Source: Allium sativum
Taxonomy: Eukaryota; Streptophyta; Magnoliopsida; Asparagales; Amaryllidaceae
DNA length: 64,000 bases
Direction of reading: 5' to 3'
Assembly: GCA_030737875.1 (NCBI GenBank)
Contig: CM060915.1
Span: 636,556,786 to 636,620,785 of the forward strand
Position numbers and translations under genes: made by a program. Position 1 is the first letter of the stretch, and the number at the start of each line of letters is the position of its first letter. The notes beneath the pieces are model-generated. The model was not told where the DNA came from, did not search any database, and worked only from the letters and a program-made list of their open reading frames with translations. This document shows, in pieces, positions 34,542-44,529 of the stretch.

Positions 34542-34646
34542 CTAACAAAGGAAAGAGATTGAGAGTGTACCCTCAAAAAGGAATGGATAAAGCCCACGCA
34601 TCTTCTCCTCGGTTTCCCAAGTTGCGTCTTCTTCGGCTTCACCTCA
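34542..34646 (-). pseudogene. Chromodomain tail of D downstream of the stop codon
   Basis: The 33 codons following the TGA remain in frame and include ATWETEEKM, the conserved second half of the chromodomain. A stop at the Trp codon therefore removes the tail from the polyprotein unless read through. B and other chromoviruses have Trp at this place. Confidence 0.8.
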
Positions 34647-37600
34647 TTGAACTTTCACCAACCTGACCTCCCGATTCCTTAGCTTCTTGGTCTCTGTCCC
34701 CAAGATACGAATCGGAGCTCTCCTTAAAGTTGCTTCTTTCTCTACTTCCATGTCTTCAAGAATGCTAGGTTCAACCACCTCAGCGGACTCATGCAGGCAC
34801 TTTCGGAGATGCGAGACATGGAAGACATTATGCACTCCGGACAACTTTTCGGGCAATTGCACTCTATAAGCCATCTTCCCTATTTTCTCTATGATAGGGA
34901 AGGGTCCAACAAATCTCGGTGCTAGCTTTCCAACAGCTCCGAATCGGACCACATTCCGCAAAGGAGAAACCTTTACGAAAACCTTGTCCCCAACCTCAAA
35001 CTCTAAATCAGACCTCCGCTTATCAGCATAAGATTTCTGTCTGTCTTGGGCTGCCTTCATTCGTCTTCTGATCAACTCGACCTTCTCGGATGTATCTCTA
35101 ATCATGTCAGGTCCAAGTATAAGCTTGTCTGTAGTCTCCCACCAACATGTAGGTGACTTGCATGGTCTCCCATATAAAGCCTCAAACGGTGCCATACCAA
35201 TGCTCGCCTGATAACTGTTATTATAAGCAAATTCTACAAGAGGAAGGTGGTCTTCCCAAGTACCACCAAAATCCAAGATGCAAAGTCTCAACAAGTCCTC
35301 AAGTACCCTATTCACCCTTTCTGTTTGGCCGTCTGTTTGTGGGTGATAGGCCGTGCTCAGGTTCAATCTCGTGCCCATAGCTTCCTGTAAACTGTTCCAG
35401 AACTGACTAGTAAAGATGGGGTCTCGGTCACTGACTATGCTGGAAGGGACTCCATGTAGTCGCACTATCTCACGAAGATATACTGATGCTAGTCCAGATG
35501 CGGTCCTTTTGCTCTTCACTGGGATAAAATGAGCACTCTTCGTAAGCCTATCTACAATGACCCATATGCTCGTATTCCCTCTCCTTGACCTTGGAAGCCC
35601 ATCAATAAAGTCCATAGAAATGCTCTCCCACTTCCATAGCGGGACCTCTAGCGGATGTAATAGCCCACCGGGCTTCTTTGACTCAGCTTTTACTCTCTGA
35701 CAAATAACACATCTCGAGACAAACTCCGCCACATCCTTCTTCATTCCGGGCCAGAAGAAAACGCGCTTCATGTCCTTATACATCTTATCACCACCTGGAT
35801 GTATAGTCATCTTGGAGCGATGTGCTTCCTCAAGAACTTTCCCCACCAAGTCTTCTACCATCGGAACACAAAGCCTTCCGTCTCTCCTCAGCCAACCCTT
35901 ATCGTCTATAGAATACCGAGCAAGGTGACTAGATGTCTCCCCTCGAACCAGCTTGTCCATGATCTCAATTATCTGAGGGTCTTCCTTCTGTGAAGCCCCG
36001 ACTTGATCCAGAAGGGTAGGCCTGAGCTCTAGAGATGCCAAAGAACCGGTCATCGTCTCAACTGTCAAGGAAAAATCAAAGGTTGCCAAGAACTCTAAAT
36101 TCTTCATCTCAACAAATAGAGGACTTAGTGTCAACCTTTTCCTACTCAACGCATCCGCTACAACATTCCCCTTGCCAGGGGTATAGGCTATGTCAAAATC
36201 ATAGGAAGCCAGGAATTCCATCCATCTCTGCTGCCTCAAGTTCAGATCCTTCTGCGAAAAGAGATACTTCAAAGACTTATGATCAGTATACAGCTCAAAT
36301 CTCTCTCCCAGAAGATAATGTCGCCAAGCTTTGAGTGCATATACAATCGCTGCCAGCTCTAGATCATGAGTGGGATAATTTCTCTCATGCACCTTAAGTT
36401 GCCTCCCACCAAAACATATAACTCTGCCCTCTTGCATTAGAACGGCGCCCAATCCCGTGCCACAAGCATCAGTGTACACGGTAAATATCTTACCACCATC
36501 GGGTAAAGCTAGAACGGGTGCGGAGGTAAGGGCTCTCTTGAGTTTCTGAAAAGCAAGCTCACAATCCATATCCCAAGCAAAGACTAAGTTCTTCTTCGTC
36601 AACTTAGTAAGAGGAGCGGATATCTTCGCGAAGTCCTTGATGAACTTCCGGTAAAAACCCGCAAGACCTAGAAAGCTTCTTACCTCGGTTGCATTCCTTG
36701 GAGTCTTCCAATCCTGAACTGCAACCACCTTAGCGGGATCCACCGCCAAGCCTTGCTTGGATACGATATGCCCAAGGAATCTGACTTCCCTCCTCCAAAA
36801 GTGGCACTTGGAGAACTTGGCCTTTAACTGGTGTGCTCTGAGCGTATCCATCACCTCTACTAGGTGCCTCGTATGCTCTTCTTCATTCTTGGAGAAGACC
36901 AGAATATCATCCACAAAGACCACGACAAACTTATTCAAGAACTCCCGAAACACCCTACTCATCAAATCCACAAAATACGCGGGTGCATTCGTCAAACCGA
37001 ACGGCATAACAAGCCATTCAAAGAATCCGTCTGGAGTTCTGAATGCAGTCTTGTCTATACTATCTTCAGCCACTCTGAGCTGATGAAAACCCGTAGCAAG
37101 ATCAAGCTGAGAGAAAACAGAAGCACCAACAAGCTGATCAAAGAGATCATCGATCCTCGGTAACGGGTGTCTGTTCTTCTTAGTCAGCTTATTCAATTCT
37201 CTATAATCCACACAGAGCCGAAGAGAACCATCTGCCTTAGTTGCAAACACCACAGGCGCTCCCCATTCGGATATACTCCTTCTGATGAAGTTCTTCTCAA
37301 GCAATTCTTTCACTTGCTTGCTCAGCTCCCGTCTCTCACGCGGAGCCATATGCCGAACGGGCAAAGAAACAGGCTTAGCATTATCCACTAGATAGATGCG
37401 AAAATCAATCTCTCGTTTAGGGGGCAACCCCTTAACCTCTTCAAAAACATCTGGATAATCTCGGACCACCCTTACAGACCGAAGGGCCTCCTCTGATGAG
37501 TCGAGAGATTCTAGATAGCATAACATGACGGGATTCTTCGGATTGCATGAAATCTCTAAGGTGTTGCCCAGGCGAGTTACAAGCCTTACAACCCTATGCT

Positions 37601-39029
37601 CACAATCCAGAATGGCTCCATATCTAGACAGCCAATCCATGCCCAAGATCAATCTGTATCCCCTGAAACCTAGAACATACGCACTACACAAGAACTCTAC
37701 GCTGAGTATAGAGATCCTCAGATCCTCACATATCATAGATAGATGAGCAGAACCCCCAATGGGATTAGAAACACAAACGGGATCATCCACTAAGCTAGTA
37801 CTAAGGTGCAAGTTATCAACAAGATCAGATGAAATAAAGCTATGTGAAGCACCAGAATCAAACAAGGTACGTACTGGAAGATCAGAGATATAAACAAGGT
37901 TCTCAACAGAAACACTACCTCGTTCGGGAACTGAAGCGGCATTGAGAGCATGAACTTGCCCTCCTGAAGGCCCAGCCTGTCCTTTCTTCTTTGGGCATTC
38001 TTTGCTAAAGTGCCCAGTCTCTCCACAAGAAAAGCATCCACCACTAAGCTTCCTTTTCTTCTTCCTGCAATCCTTAGCAAAATGCCCAGCTATGCCACAG
38101 TAATTGCACTTTCCCTTGCCTTTGTTGTTGTTGTTCCCCTTCTTGTTCTTGCCCTGATTCCCCTGGCTGCTTTGACCCCCTTGATTGCCTTTGCCTTGAG
38201 AATCAGTCTTCTTTGCTTGAGTATCACTCGACTTGACTTCTTTCTTCCCATCTCCCTGAAGCAGAGCCATATTGACCAAACTCTCAAAAGTAGCTCCATG
38301 CGGAATATGTGACATCGCCAAGCCCTGTAGCGGCTCATTCAACCCCCTAGCAAATCGAAGAGCCTTCTTCTCCGGGGTGTTTACCATATCTAAACCAAAG
38401 CGGGCCAGCTGATTAAACTTGTTCACATACTCCTTGACAGACATATCACCTTGCTTTAATGCAATGAACTTCTCCATTTGTAAATTTGCCTCAGCCGAAG
38501 ATAGAAACTTGGTCACAAATCTAGCCCTTAAATCGGCCCAAGTCTCAACGGGCCTCGTCCCATTGGTGACCTCCCACCAATAGGCCGCCTCATCCTTCAA
38601 AAGCCATACTGTCAATAAAATCTTCCTCTCGTCATCAATTCCAAAGATAGCAAACAAGTCCTCCGTGTCTTTCAGCCAATTCCTAGCTTCAACAAAAGAT
38701 TCCGTGCCTAGGAAGTTCTTGCCTCCCATCGCCTTGAAGTCTTTACAAACCTTTGTAAATTCAACCTGAGGATGCTGAGGGGGAGGAGGAGGAAGAGGAG
38801 CCTCAGCAACGGGAGGGGGAGGAACATTAGCAACGGGAGGGGGAATATTAACCGCTGGAGGAGGGGGAACAGGAATCACCGGAGGAGGGATATTAGGGAT
38901 AGGATTCTCAACTACAGGAGGAGGAGTGGGAGTAGGGTTGGCGGGACCAGCTGCCGCCCTAGCCTCTAGAAGTCTCCTATACCAGAGTGGTACGTTCACT
39001 CCATCTGGGATGTCAAGATTCTCAGCCAT
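34644..39029 (-). CDS. Gag-pol polyprotein of element D (1461 codons, ends at a premature stop in the chromodomain)
   Basis: A single frame encodes gag and all enzymes. Approximate residues: proline-rich 31-85; gag capsid region 90-260; Gln/Gly/Lys-rich linker 265-305; two CCHC knuckles at 308-321 and 332-345; aspartic protease with DSGA at 391-394; RT 575-760 with QLDLATGF 641-648 and FVDD 705-708; RNase H with YTD (Asp854), Glu891, Asp916 and Asp959; integrase zinc region His1070, His1077, Cys1107, Cys1110; DDE triad Asp1140, Asp1201, Glu1237 with 35 residues between the last two; GPF at 1375-1377; start of a chromodomain from about 1425. All catalytic residues are present. The frame stops at TGA (34644-34646) where B encodes the chromodomain Trp after VKVQ. 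Beyond it the same frame stays open to a TAG at 34542-34544 and still carries the second chromodomain motif. The start is the first Met after the 195-bp leader. Confidence 0.95.
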   Translation of the reverse strand: MAENLDIPDGVNVPLWYRRLLEARAAAGPANPTPTPPPVVENPIPNIPPPVIPVPPPPAVNIPPPVANVPPPPVAEAPLPPPPPQHPQVEFTKVCKDFKAMGGKNFLGTESFVEARNWLKDTEDLFAIFGIDDERKILLTVWLLKDEAAYWWEVTNGTRPVETWADLRARFVTKFLSSAEANLQMEKFIALKQGDMSVKEYVNKFNQLARFGLDMVNTPEKKALRFARGLNEPLQGLAMSHIPHGATFESLVNMALLQGDGKKEVKSSDTQAKKTDSQGKGNQGGQSSQGNQGKNKKGNNNNKGKGKCNYCGIAGHFAKDCRKKKRKLSGGCFSCGETGHFSKECPKKKGQAGPSGGQVHALNAASVPERGSVSVENLVYISDLPVRTLFDSGASHSFISSDLVDNLHLSTSLVDDPVCVSNPIGGSAHLSMICEDLRISILSVEFLCSAYVLGFRGYRLILGMDWLSRYGAILDCEHRVVRLVTRLGNTLEISCNPKNPVMLCYLESLDSSEEALRSVRVVRDYPDVFEEVKGLPPKREIDFRIYLVDNAKPVSLPVRHMAPRERRELSKQVKELLEKNFIRRSISEWGAPVVFATKADGSLRLCVDYRELNKLTKKNRHPLPRIDDLFDQLVGASVFSQLDLATGFHQLRVAEDSIDKTAFRTPDGFFEWLVMPFGLTNAPAYFVDLMSRVFREFLNKFVVVFVDDILVFSKNEEEHTRHLVEVMDTLRAHQLKAKFSKCHFWRREVRFLGHIVSKQGLAVDPAKVVAVQDWKTPRNATEVRSFLGLAGFYRKFIKDFAKISAPLTKLTKKNLVFAWDMDCELAFQKLKRALTSAPVLALPDGGKIFTVYTDACGTGLGAVLMQEGRVICFGGRQLKVHERNYPTHDLELAAIVYALKAWRHYLLGERFELYTDHKSLKYLFSQKDLNLRQQRWMEFLASYDFDIAYTPGKGNVVADALSRKRLTLSPLFVEMKNLEFLATFDFSLTVETMTGSLASLELRPTLLDQVGASQKEDPQIIEIMDKLVRGETSSHLARYSIDDKGWLRRDGRLCVPMVEDLVGKVLEEAHRSKMTIHPGGDKMYKDMKRVFFWPGMKKDVAEFVSRCVICQRVKAESKKPGGLLHPLEVPLWKWESISMDFIDGLPRSRRGNTSIWVIVDRLTKSAHFIPVKSKRTASGLASVYLREIVRLHGVPSSIVSDRDPIFTSQFWNSLQEAMGTRLNLSTAYHPQTDGQTERVNRVLEDLLRLCILDFGGTWEDHLPLVEFAYNNSYQASIGMAPFEALYGRPCKSPTCWWETTDKLILGPDMIRDTSEKVELIRRRMKAAQDRQKSYADKRRSDLEFEVGDKVFVKVSPLRNVVRFGAVGKLAPRFVGPFPIIEKIGKMAYRVQLPEKLSGVHNVFHVSHLRKCLHESAEVVEPSILEDMEVEKEATLRRAPIRILGTETKKLRNREVRLVKVQ

Positions 39030-39204
39030 ACTGAAACGAAAGATAAGATAAGATCAGGTCAAGGGAACGAAGGATAACACTAATGGCTTTTGGGGATTAG
39101 CCTTAAAATAATCTAGACTTTATTTTGGAAAATACTTAGTAGGTTTTTGAAAATAGTCTTTCAAAAAGGTTTTTTTTTTCAAAAATTTTGTTCAATCTTG
39201 TTAA
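39030..39204 (-). other. Leader of element D
   Basis: Short untranslated region between the PBS and the gag ATG at 39029. It contains T/A runs and no supported gene. Confidence 0.7.
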
Positions 39205-39222
39205 CCTTGTGCTCTGATACCA
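39205..39222 (-). other. Primer binding site of element D
   Basis: Minus strand TGGTATCAGAGCACAAGG, two bases from the LTR: initiator-Met tRNA type. Confidence 0.93.
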
Positions 39223-40859
39223 AATGTAACACCCCACCTCCACTAGGATCACTCCTTAGAATGTACTAGCTTTGGAGGGGCGTTATTGTGAAGGTAAAAC
39301 ATGCACAGAGATATCGCAAGACAGAATATATAAAAGTAAATATAAGTAAAGCAGCGGTAGCAGATAAAAACCCATCATCATCCTCTCACAAAAAAACCAA
39401 CATAGTCAAATACATAATATCAAAATGTCATGATCCAAAATACAACATAAGTCTAGATACGTGATAACTAAATACATGGTAAAACATCAGTACTAATCCC
39501 CAGAAATAAAAGATAAGCCACAGCTAGCTCAGATCCATACATGAGCTATCCAACAAGCAAGCCAAAGATCCACTAAGCAGATGTAGCCCCTCCCTGAGAA
39601 CCTGTGGGGGGGGGGGAAACGGAAGAAAAGAAGCGAAAGAAAATAGGTCAGTCAAAAAGACTGGTAAGCCCTACTACGATCAATCTTTAAACTAATAAAG
39701 TTAACAGTATGATGGAAACCGAGATGAACATACTGGCGATAGATAAAGGTGACATCACATAGATGAGATTAAACTTTGCACCACAGTGTACTAGCAAACC
39801 CACAAAACAGATCTTGATCCCTTAGCCCAAACTTTGGCCCAATAATATGAAGTGACCTTAGTATAAGGTCCAGCCCAACGGTCTAGTCGATCGGCTCCCT
39901 ATAAACCTAACACGTCCAGTGTTGGTGTCCATACGGCCCACATGGATGTAGTCAGACTGCGCTGGGTCCACCTTTGGGTGTATCAAGCCCTCGGGTGTCA
40001 ACCCCAGACACCTAAGCAATAATGCACAGTCTAAACCTACTGGTACCCGTGCCTCGAGTTTGTCCAACATCGGGCTACGTGCACGTCCGTAGCCCGCCGG
40101 ACCCGCACCGCTGTACCACTCAGCCGTCGCTTTGGTCGCTTACATCCGTCCAGTAATCGTGCCCCGCCCTAACCTAGCTATAGGGTTGTGGTGATACCAA
40201 ACTGGGATTACTGCTGGAACAGACCACGTTGCTAGGGTTTCTAAGAGGGTTAAGTGTGGTTTTAACCCCTCACTAATCATGGATTAAATTAGTTAAGTGT
40301 AACTACTTAACCCCATCTAATCCTCGCATCCCCATTATTGGTTAAGTATTAGTGGGCCATGACTTAACCCTAATCATGAGGCATTAATTACTTAACGCAC
40401 CCAACCTCTCACATTAGACATCCGTGGTTACCTGGGAAGATTTACACCACGTCTAGGTCTAACCTCGGGTCTTATGGTGCAACATGACCAACTACCCACA
40501 TTAGACCCCACGTTGTGGTTACCTAGGAAGATTTACACCACAACTAGGTCTAACCTCGAGTTGGCCATATCATGTTATCTAACGTCATGTCCACTTTAAA
40601 ACATATTTACAAGTTAACATATACTTGGGTAGACCTAACTTAATAGGTAAATTCCCAAGGGGTAGACCTAACTTAATAGGTAAATTCCCAATCTTTTAGT
40701 TTCATGTATTTTTAAGTTTACCCAAACCCTCCCAACGTCATTATCTCGCTTACATATTCGTCATAACGCATAAGGGTAAAAAGGTAACTTGGCATAACAT
40801 ACATGGTGAACTTCACATATCATCATAATCATGCATACATGTTAAACTTGCAAATCATG

Positions 40860-41201
40860 TCATAATGAACTCGCATAAACATGCATAGCTTATTGAAACT
40901 TGCATAACATGGTAAGGTGAACTTGCATAAACATGCATAACCCATAAAACTTGCATAACATGGTAGGGTGAACTTGCATAAACATGCATAACTTATGAAA
41001 CATGTAAAACATGGCATAGTGAATTCGCATAAGCATGCATAACTTGTGAAACATGTAAAACATGGCATAGTAATCTCGCATAAGCATGCATAACTTATGA
41101 AACATGTAAAACATGGCATGGTAATCTCGCATAAGCATGCATAACTTATGAAACATGTAAAACATGGCATAGTGAGTTCGCATAAGCATGCATAATCAAA
41201 T
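40860..41201. repeat. 51-bp tandem repeat in 5' LTR of D
   Basis: Second copy of the array at 32760-33100, with no differences seen. Confidence 0.9.
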
Positions 41202-41594
41202 AAACATGTACAAATCTCAACTTTCACCACATGATAACTTTAGAGTTTGCAAAGTGAAGGTAAGAGGGCTTACAAATATAAACAAGTCACAAATCCACCA
41301 AATAAGATGAAGAAGCCCTTTGAAAACCCAAAACAAAGCTTTAAATAAGAAAACCCTTTTGCAAAATCCCAAAAACACAAGCTTAGCAAATCAAACTTGC
41401 AACTTAATGAAGTATGCAAGTTATTAAGCATTCATACAACATAGAAAAGGTTGCATGATCATCATATCTTCATAGGATTAAACTTTGAGGAAGGTGGAGG
41501 CTAGGGATTTTAGGTGGAGGCCATTTGAGGATTCAATTTGGCATAGTTTAGTTGCTAGATTGATTAATAAGGCTTTAGGGTAGGATTAGGGGTA

Positions 41595-41602
41595 TATTTA
41601 TA
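41595..41602 (-). promoter_or_regulatory. Candidate TATA box driving element D
   Basis: TATAAATA on the minus strand inside CTCTATAAATATACC, within the 5' LTR upstream of gag-pol. The box is typical in sequence, but the TSS is not demonstrated. Confidence 0.5.
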
Positions 41603-42282
41603 GAGAATTAGAGTGTTTTAAGCCCTAGGATTAACCCTAGAATAGTTTTGGCCCGTCAGATCTCGGAACTCTCTAGAACCAAGCCACCCCATCAAGCCCA
41701 AATCAAAATGGTGCACCAGGCTAGACTGCCTGGGCACCCCCTGTCGACAGGGCTGTCGACAGGGCAGTCGACATGCCTAGGGACCCTGTCGACAGGCCTG
41801 TCGACATGCGGGTCCTGGCGGGATTTTTTCCCGCCTTGGCCCAGCTGGCCCAAATCCCTGTTTTTAATTTCAAATTTAAATCTGTTTTTACTTAGAAATT
41901 TTCTGCAAACTTCAATGGGCCTTAACTGGGTCATACGGACTCCGATTTTCGAAAACTCGGACTCTATTTCGCGTATTTTTCCGAGACGAACGCAATGGCA
42001 TAGCCCGTTTCCCTTGATTCCCATTTTATAATTTAATTCTGCCTCAATTTATGTTATAACAGATTATTGAAAATACGGGTTGTTACAATTGTTATGCACT
42101 TGAGTTAATGGTTATTGGTTACCCGACGTGTCCTCCATAACCATTGGGTATTCCCCTACCCGAATCCGTTGGGTATTAAGCGAGGATGCGGTGGTTATGG
42201 AGGGCATAAATGGGTAGTGGGGATGAGGCAGATGGTGTATTCCCCGCATATTACCTGCCCCATTTACATCCCTAACAGAGAC

Positions 42283-43200
42283 GAACGATTTTAGGGAGCA
42301 ACGAACCTATTTTTGCAATTTCCGGCGACTAGAGTCAACACGGAAGTTGTAGGTGGTGATGAGATGGAGATGCTGGTCGAATTTGGTGTCGATTGGATGT
42401 GTGTGACGACGGTGGAGGCACCTGAAGTGGTTCACGATCGAGTTGGGTTTTAGGGCGAATGGGACGATAGTCGGTGGCGAGATTTTGGGCGATGGTGCGC
42501 CTCGTGACGGCGGTTGTGGGGGTGGGTCGGTTGAAGGCCCCGGTGGCCTGTGGCATGCACAGTGACGGTGAAGGTGGAGGGAGCACTGTGAAAACGTTTG
42601 AGGAAGAAAGGTTTTTAATTTAATTAATTTAATGGCGTGTTTAATCTGCTCAATGTATGAACTTGTATATCTCGTTCATACAAACTCAGAATTGGACAAA
42701 ACTGGATTCGCTGGAATCGTGGAGTCGGGAGCTTCACAACAAAACTAATTTGAACAGAAACGGAGCAAGTTGGAATTTTGAATTAAATTAAACTCACATT
42801 TAATTTAACTTAAAAAATGATTGTTATAATAATGATTAAGAATCAATGTGAGAACTCTTAACTGATTTGAAAGTTATTATAATCTTATCTGATTATATAT
42901 TGATTACTTGTAGTTACTATAATTGCTTTGTGGATGATGAACGTTTATTTATAGTTTTTTTTAATACTGTTATGTACATTTAAGCGTTAACCATTCATAA
43001 ATGTATCAACCTATTCAGCTATGATTGCTTGTGGTTACCCATTTATAACCTTTCAAAAACGGGTCAACCCTTTTATGATTCATTTAATCAAAATTCATAA
43101 ATGGGTTGATCCGATAGAGTTGTTAGGAGATTAAACGGGTATAGGTAAGTTTTGACAAATCTAGCCGAATAAAGCCAATTTTTATAAAGCTGACTATATT
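42283..43200 (+). repeat. Diverged fragment related to the giant LTRs of C and E
   Basis: From about 42610 the order of motifs (TTTAATTTAATTAATTTAAT, GTGTTTAAT, GTTCATACA, GGAACGG-like, GGAATTTTGAATTAAATTAAAC, then ACCCATTTATAA and TGCTTGTGGTTACC) follows 10430-10720 of the C LTR. The 42283-42600 part is G-rich, like the transcribed part of LTR E, and has no convincing gene. It is probably an old giant-LTR remnant in which the hAT-like element landed. Confidence 0.4.
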
Positions 43201-43375
43201 TATGGTGGGAATCGTGATTCACGCCACGGTGTGGATTATAGTCGAACGGCTGTTGATCGTAGTAATGTTATTGCGTCCATTGAAATTGTTGTGTTTTCTC
43301 TCATTCAAGGTAAATAAATTGCGGGCCAATCCAGGTGAAGTACACCCTCCCAACCACTGTTATCATGTCGCTCCA

Positions 43376-44080
43376 CTACTCGACTAGTCGAGATCAAGTC
43401 ATCGCTTGAAGCCACGACTGGGCTATGTGTAAGAATGTCGGCCTACTTATCGAAATTCATCGACTAGTCTCGATTAGTCGACTCGGCTAGGTCGCTTTGA
43501 TTGTCGACTAGTTTGGAATGGCAGGCTTTAGGAAAAAAAAACCCATACAAAAAAAAAAAAAAAAAAAAACCGATCAGGATCAATTCTTTGTATTGTAGAA
43601 AAAAAAATGGACCCTAGAAGTTTAAATTCAAAAAAAAAAGAAAAAAAGTCGAAGTCGAAGCTTATAAGTTCGAAGCATCCAAAATCCGACGCTCTTCCAG
43701 TGCCGCCGTGAAAGTGAGACGGAACAAGATTCTCTACTCTTAAATGATGATGAGGATGTTGATGATGATTACAGACAAAGCCGACTACTATTCACGGAAC
43801 TAGTGATTGTGAGGCAAATAAAGAAGTGGTGCAAGATGACTATTTTTGAATTGATAGCATTATTTGTGTTTTTTATGTTGCACTTTATTAGATTTTAGTA
43901 TGCTTGTTGAAACATCATTTTGTTTTTTGTTTTCTTTGCAATTTGCACTTTATTAAATTATATGCATCATTTTGTTTATTTGCTTTGCTCAGTAGCAACA
44001 GTATATTTGTTGACTACTCTACGACTAATCGACTAGTCGATTAACTGGACCTTTGTCGACTCGACTCGACTTAGCGCGGT
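43376..44080. repeat. CGACTAGTCG-bounded repeat, probable non-autonomous DNA transposon remnant
   Basis: Palindromes of the CGACTAGTCG type cluster at both edges (43381-43390, 43461-43515 and 44021-44070). Between them are A-rich runs (43530-43570, 43620-43645) and a GATGATGATGAGG-rich segment near 43740. No intact open frame or clear TIR/TSD pair was established. Confidence 0.4.
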
Positions 44081-44529
44081 CTCCCAACTCATCTCCTTGG
44101 CAACGATGTAAGTTGTTTGCGTGTTGGTGAACGCGCCCTCTTAATGATTGGACGCTTGTTTTCACAGCGCAAAAGATCTGGCTGGAATCCCTAAACCATG
44201 GATGAATTCATACGAGACACAAACCTGCGGACAATTAAGCAAAACGAAAGGGTATTATGGGTACAATAGTGCTATTGGGCCCCAAAACGTGGAATGAAAT
44301 AGTACTCAATTAGATCTACGGCTGCAATACATCAAATAAAATAAAATCGAAGGTTCACTGGTATTCAGTGTCATCCACCGTATTCATATCAGCATTCCGC
44401 AGTTGGATAAATCTGCAGAATTACCCAACTGCAGAATTACCCAAAAAGAGAAGAAGAAAAGAAACACTAATAAAAGTGGGGCAATTCTTCAGAAAGACTC
44501 GAAGAAAAAGTTAACTGCATACAGAAGTA
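44081..44529 (+). promoter_or_regulatory. Upstream region of the MAPDA gene
   Basis: The 449 bp before the start codon contain no other gene. There is a local direct repeat (TGCAGAATTACCCAA, twice near 44410-44445) and a purine-rich AAGAGAAGAAGAAAAG stretch typical of plant 5' UTRs. No single TATA box stands out. Confidence 0.4.

Larger units (their letters stand above)
31122..42087 (-). mobile_element. Element D: very young Tekay-like chromovirus with one stop in its chromodomain
   Basis: A complete 10,966-bp Ty3/Gypsy element: LTRs of 2865 bp (31122-33986) and 2863 bp (39225-42087), TG...CA termini, TSD ATTGT, PBS at 39205-39222, PPT at 33987-33998 and a single gag-pol frame of 1461 codons. 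By eye the LTRs differ at three bases (31581/39682, 32112/40213, 32213/40314) plus a G-run length (13 versus 11). At a commonly used plant rate of 1.3e-8 per site per year that is some tens of thousands of years. Tekay placement is inferred from the chromodomain, LTR size and PPT context. Confidence 0.95.
39225..42087 (-). repeat. 5' LTR of element D (2863 bp)
   Basis: Collinear with the 3' LTR at offset 8103, then 8101 after the G-run. It contains the working promoter copy: a TATA box at 41595-41602 (minus strand) would place transcription start near 41565, leaving an R-U5 of about 2.3 kb that includes the 51-bp array. Confidence 0.95.
30443..42274. mobile_element. Non-autonomous hAT-like DNA transposon, about 0.86 kb, split by element D
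   Basis: The left end TAGAGATGGAAATTTAAT and the right end (inverted) TAGGGATGTAAATGGGGC form imperfect terminal inverted repeats. They are flanked by ACGGAGAC (30435-30442) and ACAGAGAC (42275-42282), an 8-bp duplication with one mismatch, as expected for hAT. Both ends are rich in GCGGGTA-type motifs. Removing element D and one copy of its TSD leaves about 861 bp, too short for a transposase; none is seen. Confidence 0.75.

Noticed and set aside
34687..38969. Plus-strand open frames opposite gag-pol of D
   Set aside because: Shadows of the 1461-codon minus-strand frame.
43680..43860. hAT transposase C-terminus in the CGACTAGTCG segment
   Set aside because: Acidic Asp-rich codons are suggestive, but all frames are broken and no hATC dimerisation motif could be identified.
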